Positions 60,813 through 64,000 of a stretch of DNA of 64,000 bases are shown here, piece by piece. Origin of the DNA: JAUNBN01 sp036645935 (GTDB lineage: Bacteria > Bacillota > Clostridia > Oscillospirales > Ruminococcaceae); assembly GCA_036645935.1 (NCBI GenBank), contig JAVXNE010000008.1, positions 1 to 64,000 of the forward strand, in the 5' to 3' direction. How positions within the stretch are numbered: position 1 is the first letter of the stretch; the number at the start of each line of letters is the position of its first letter. A program made the translations under genes and the position numbers. The notes beneath the pieces are model-generated. The model was not told the DNA's origin, did no database searches, and worked only from the letters and a program-made list of their open reading frames with translations.

Positions 60813-61883
60813 CTACACCTCGTCGGTCCAATCGATGTCGACCTCGAAATCGCGGTCGTCGAGCTTGAGCGCCTTTTGAACCTTGCCGTCGGCCGCGATC
60901 TCGACGACCTTGGAGCGCTTCATCATATCCAGCGTCTCTTTGACGATGTTCTCCGCATCTATGCCGTTTATGCTCATGAGATCCTCGTGAAACCCGAGCT
61001 CGCTGAAGCGATCATTAAGACCGAGCTTGCGAAAAGCACACGCCTTGCCGTTTTCCAACACAACCTCACCAACCGCCGTGCCCAGCCCGCCGATGACAGT
61101 GTGGTCCTCAACCGTTATAATGCGGCGGGTGTCGTCCACCGCCTTAAGGATGATCTCGCTGTCGATTGGCTTAATGGTGTGCAGATTGATAACTCTCGCG
61201 TTGATCTTGTAATCTGCCTCGAGTATTCTTGCGGCCTGAACCGCCTGAAACACACACGAGCCGTTGGCGATTATCGTTATGTCGTCTCCGTCGTTCATCA
61301 GAACGCCCTTGCCGAACTCGAAGCCATAATCCTCTGATTTGTAAAGCACCTGATCAAATCCACGGTTTATCCTGATGTACACAGGCCCATCGATCTCATA
61401 GGCCGCGCGGATGGCGTTGGCCGTCTCATAGCCGTCGGCGGGGACAATCACCTTGAGGTTGGCGAGCGATCGGACTATCGCGATGTCCTCGATCGCGTGA
61501 TGGGTCGAGCCAGCCTGCCCGAACGACGTGCCGCTGTGTGTTCCGATTATCTTCACATTGGCACGTTGATAGCAGATGTCGGTGTGCAGTTGGTCGGTGG
61601 CGCGCATGCTCGCGAACACCGAAAAGGTGCTGGCGAACGGGATTAGCCCGCTTTTCGCCATGCCGGCCGCAATTCCAAAGAGGTTTTGCTCCGCGATCCC
61701 GACGTTGAAAAATCTGTCGGGGAATTTTTGCTGAAAATCTCCTATTTTGGTGCTCTTGGCAAGATCTGCGGTGAGCGCGACGACTCGCTTGTCCTTTTCA
61801 CCGAGCTCAACGAGGGTTTTGCCATATATCTCGGCCGTCGCCATCTTGGTACTCTCGACCGCGGTATAGTTCATGCCGCCCAT
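60813..61883 (-). CDS. Transketolase-like C-terminal subunit (pyrimidine and C-terminal domains)
   Basis: The second half of a split thiamine-diphosphate transketolase. The 356 residues contain the Pyr domain with GIAEQNLFGIAAGMAKSG (the glutamate that activates thiamine diphosphate), THSGTSFGQAGSTHHAIEDIA, and the C-terminal domain with ITVEDHTVIGGLGTAV. Residues 300-356 form an extra tail beyond the usual split subunit of about 310. It overlaps the N-terminal subunit gene by three bases (TAATG) and has AAGGAGG eight bases upstream. Two-carbon ketol transfer is expected; the sugar substrates are not known. Confidence 0.9.
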   Translation of the reverse strand: MGGMNYTAVESTKMATAEIYGKTLVELGEKDKRVVALTADLAKSTKIGDFQQKFPDRFFNVGIAEQNLFGIAAGMAKSGLIPFASTFSVFASMRATDQLHTDICYQRANVKIIGTHSGTSFGQAGSTHHAIEDIAIVRSLANLKVIVPADGYETANAIRAAYEIDGPVYIRINRGFDQVLYKSEDYGFEFGKGVLMNDGDDITIIANGSCVFQAVQAARILEADYKINARVINLHTIKPIDSEIILKAVDDTRRIITVEDHTVIGGLGTAVGEVVLENGKACAFRKLGLNDRFSELGFHEDLMSINGIDAENIVKETLDMMKRSKVVEIAADGKVQKALKLDDRDFEVDIDWTDEV

Positions 61884-62752
61884 TATTCTGCCTCCTTTTC
61901 AACGCGCTCGAGGCGCTTCTCTTCATATTCAAGCAAATCCTGTTTGCCCTTGGCGTATTTATCTGTGTCCATCGCGCCATAATGCCATTTGTAATCACCT
62001 GCCATGAAACTGATTCCCTCACCTTTGATTGTGTCAAGGATGATGCAAACGGGTTTTTCCCTCGCTGCGAGCGCGCGGTCTATTGCGTCGCTCATCTCGC
62101 GCATATGATGACCGTTTACCTCAATGACCTCAAAGCCGAACGCACGCCATTTATCGGCAAACGGCTCAAGCTTCATGACATCTTCGGTCATTCCGTCAAT
62201 CATCGCTTTATTTCTGTCAACCACAGTGATGAGACTAGTGACGTTGAAGTTTGCGGTCGCCATCGCCGCCTCCCAGACACTGCCTTCGTCGCACTCTCCG
62301 TCCCCGAGCACGAGCCACGTCTTGTAATCTTTCCCGAGCACTCTTCCCGCGAGAGCCATGCCGAGCGCAATCGGGCTGCCGTGGCCGAGAGATCCTGTTG
62401 ACGCGTCAAGGCCGTGGACTTTATTGCAATCAAGGTGGATCCCGAGCTTGCTCTGTGTGAGGTTAAACGTCTTGAGATCCTCCTTATCGATAAGTCCGAG
62501 CATCGAAAAGAGCGACGCCAACAGCACACCGATATGCCCCTTACTGACGACGCATCGATCACGGTCGGGGTCGTCATAATTTTGGGGATCGAAGCGCAGA
62601 TACTTGAAATAGAGCAGCGTCATAAAATCGGCGGCGCTGTAGCTTCCGCCCATGTGCGCACTGCCTGCCCAGTTGCAGGTGTCGAGAGTGAGGCCGCGGA
62701 GCTCGGACGCTTTTTTCTCGAGCTGCTTCCACTCCTGTTTCGTCAAAGCCAT
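61883..62752 (-). CDS. Transketolase-like N-terminal subunit (thiamine diphosphate-binding)
   Basis: The first half of the split transketolase, 289 residues. It carries the phosphate-binding domain: SAHMGGSYSAADFMTLLYF, KGHIGVLLASLFS, GSLGHGSPIALGMALAG and the ThDP motif GDGECDEGSVWEAAM ending in the metal-binding DRNKA. GGAGG lies nine bases before the ATG. It follows the aminotransferase gene by 14 bases. Split transketolases can serve pentose phosphate metabolism or dedicated sugar pathways; the context suggests the latter. Confidence 0.92.
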   Translation of the reverse strand: MALTKQEWKQLEKKASELRGLTLDTCNWAGSAHMGGSYSAADFMTLLYFKYLRFDPQNYDDPDRDRCVVSKGHIGVLLASLFSMLGLIDKEDLKTFNLTQSKLGIHLDCNKVHGLDASTGSLGHGSPIALGMALAGRVLGKDYKTWLVLGDGECDEGSVWEAAMATANFNVTSLITVVDRNKAMIDGMTEDVMKLEPFADKWRAFGFEVIEVNGHHMREMSDAIDRALAAREKPVCIILDTIKGEGISFMAGDYKWHYGAMDTDKYAKGKQDLLEYEEKRLERVEKEAE

Positions 62753-62766
62753 TTTTCGTTCCTCCG

Positions 62767-63999
62767 TTATCTGTTCCAGTTAATTTCAGGATGATTGTGG
62801 ACAAGCGTCTTGAACGCCTCATCGGCTATCTCGTGGGTGAGCTTTATATCCTCGTCGGTCATCGAAAGGCATGTGAAGTGGTTGTGGTGGTTGGTCATGA
62901 ACACGCCGTGCTTGACAAGTTCCGCAACCCACTCCTGATGAAGCAGCAGCGAGGTGTCGTTTGCAATGCGAAGATAGAACAGGCTCGGCTCTCCGGATAT
63001 GTGCAGATCAACGCCGTTTTCTGCCGCCGATTTCGCAAGTCCCGCACAGATCTTTTCACCCAGCTCGCGGTGTTTTTTGTCACCGCCGAGCTTTTTCATC
63101 TTGTTGATACAGGCGATTCCGGCTGCGAATGGAACCGCACTCATCCAATAGCTTCCGGTGTATGTCACCCCCGCAACCGCACCTTTTAGCGAATCCTTGC
63201 CGCACAGGCAGGAGACGTTCCATCCGTTTGCAATTGCCTTGCAAAAACAGATGAGATCTGCATCAAAACCGTAGTGGTGATCGCTACCCGCCACATCGAG
63301 GCGAAATCCGCAGCGCACGTCGTCTATTATCAGCACGATTCCGTTGTCGGTGCAAAGCTTGCGCACCGCCTGCCAGTACCCTTCAGCAGGAAGCTCGTTG
63401 TCTATGAAGTTTCCGTGCATATAGGGGGTCGATATAAAACACGCTATCTCGCCCTTGTTCTGCTCTATGACGCGCTTGAGATCGTCGATATCGTTCCATT
63501 TCACGAGCAAATTGTTCTCGACCTCGGCGGGCAGAACCCATCCCGCGTCGGCACGCTGCGTCCACTGCGCAACTCCGTGGTAATAGTTCTCGACAAGCAC
63601 TATCTTCTTGCGTCCGGTTGCGGCGCGCGCCGTCAGCATCGCGAGCGTTGTGACGTCGCCGCCGTTTTTCGCGAAGAAGGCCCAGTCCGCGCTCGCGACG
63701 GTGTCCACCATAAGCTCTGCAAGCTCGACCATCTTGACCTGAGGCATCGTCGTGCAGTTGCCGAGCTTCATCTGCTCTGCCGCAGCGGCATCGACATCCT
63801 CGTCGCAATAACCGAGCACGTTTGGCCCGTAAGCGCACATAAAGTCGATGTACTTGTTGCCGTCGAGATCCCAGAAATAGTTGCCCTTGCCCCGCTCGCA
63901 AAATTTCGGATATGCCGAAATTGGGATAAAGCAGCCCTCTGCGGGGCCGAGATGTCCGTATACACCCGCCGGGATCACCTTTGACGCGCGAGCGAGCAT
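62767..63999 (-). CDS. Class III PLP aminotransferase, glutamate-1-semialdehyde aminomutase-like (5' end outside window)
   Basis: At least 410 residues of a class III (ornithine/GSA type) PLP enzyme. KGNYFWDLDGNKYIDFMCAYGPNVLGY is at the N-terminal part (split: KGNYFWDLDGNKYIDF, MCAYGPNVLGY), IIDDVRCGFRLD carries the PLP aspartate region, and the Schiff-base lysine is expected in LICFCKAIANGWNVSCLCG. It is related to aminomutases, but sitting before a split transketolase it more likely makes or removes an amino group on a sugar or keto acid. The frame runs to the window edge and MLARASK resembles an internal part of the family, so the true start is probably upstream. Confidence 0.85.
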   Translation of the reverse strand: MLARASKVIPAGVYGHLGPAEGCFIPISAYPKFCERGKGNYFWDLDGNKYIDFMCAYGPNVLGYCDEDVDAAAAEQMKLGNCTTMPQVKMVELAELMVDTVASADWAFFAKNGGDVTTLAMLTARAATGRKKIVLVENYYHGVAQWTQRADAGWVLPAEVENNLLVKWNDIDDLKRVIEQNKGEIACFISTPYMHGNFIDNELPAEGYWQAVRKLCTDNGIVLIIDDVRCGFRLDVAGSDHHYGFDADLICFCKAIANGWNVSCLCGKDSLKGAVAGVTYTGSYWMSAVPFAAGIACINKMKKLGGDKKHRELGEKICAGLAKSAAENGVDLHISGEPSLFYLRIANDTSLLLHQEWVAELVKHGVFMTNHHNHFTCLSMTDEDIKLTHEIADEAFKTLVHNHPEINWNR

Positions 64000-64000
64000 C

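Overview
The window reads as a chromosomal contig from an uncultured anaerobic Firmicute of class Clostridia, probably a metagenome assembly: it carries one 99-base run of N inside a repetitive adhesin gene. Evidence for the group is a T-box leader on alaS, a CIRCE operator on groESL, a class D sortase with a Cna-B type adhesin, a Gx transporter/ApbE pair, PPi-type phosphofructokinase signatures, and gene families (DUF6311, DUF6056, DUF1667) common in gut Clostridia. This placement is inference; no rRNA gene is present.

Layout. 1-3.9 kb: tRNA-Leu and a large membrane PAS/GGDEF signalling protein. 3.9-14.2 kb: a glycerol and dihydroxyacetone block, all on the minus strand: ptsH-ptsI, glpK with a structured leader, then glpA, an FAD oxidoreductase, a DUF1667 protein and dhaK-dhaL-dhaM. 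The only PTS proteins visible are EI, HPr and DhaM, so the phosphorelay here probably serves DHA phosphorylation; the HPr lacks the regulatory serine. 14.3-18.7 kb: cysE, tRNA-Pro, an XRE regulator with membrane segments and a frameshifted exported-protein gene, then about 1 kb of empty sequence. 18.7-25 kb: cell-surface block with a DUF6311 membrane protein, a multi-domain SpaA/Cna-B adhesin and its class D sortase, which carries a 93-residue Gly-Ser linker. 25-29.4 kb: PAP2 phosphatase, GNAT acetyltransferase, PPi-dependent phosphofructokinase and class II aldolase.

29.9-43.9 kb is mostly housekeeping on the minus strand: an M5-like toprim nuclease, holA, comEC, a phosphoribosyltransferase, a HIT protein, alaS behind a T-box, a class B penicillin-binding protein, groEL/groES under CIRCE, a lipid kinase, a Gx transporter and ApbE. 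44-46.6 kb is a plus-strand MBOAT/DHHW pair for O-acylation of an envelope polymer. 46.8-53 kb is a minus-strand series (nagA, EamA transporter, DUF6056 protein, alpha/beta hydrolase, ABC-F protein) that could be one transcript. 53.6-57.6 kb holds a GH25 lysozyme, a Cof-type HAD phosphatase and peptidase T.

57.7-58.2 kb is a striking array of 153-bp tandem repeats with strong internal complementarity. It is followed by a DEAD-box helicase with a terminator in its leader, and the window ends in an operon of a class III aminotransferase, a split transketolase and an SCP2-like protein whose pathway is not recognised. The least explained items are the 153-bp repeat array, the glpK leader, the repeat-promoter/leader before the PAP2 gene, and the aminotransferase-transketolase-SCP2 operon. 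No CRISPR array, prophage, insertion sequence or complete defence system was found.
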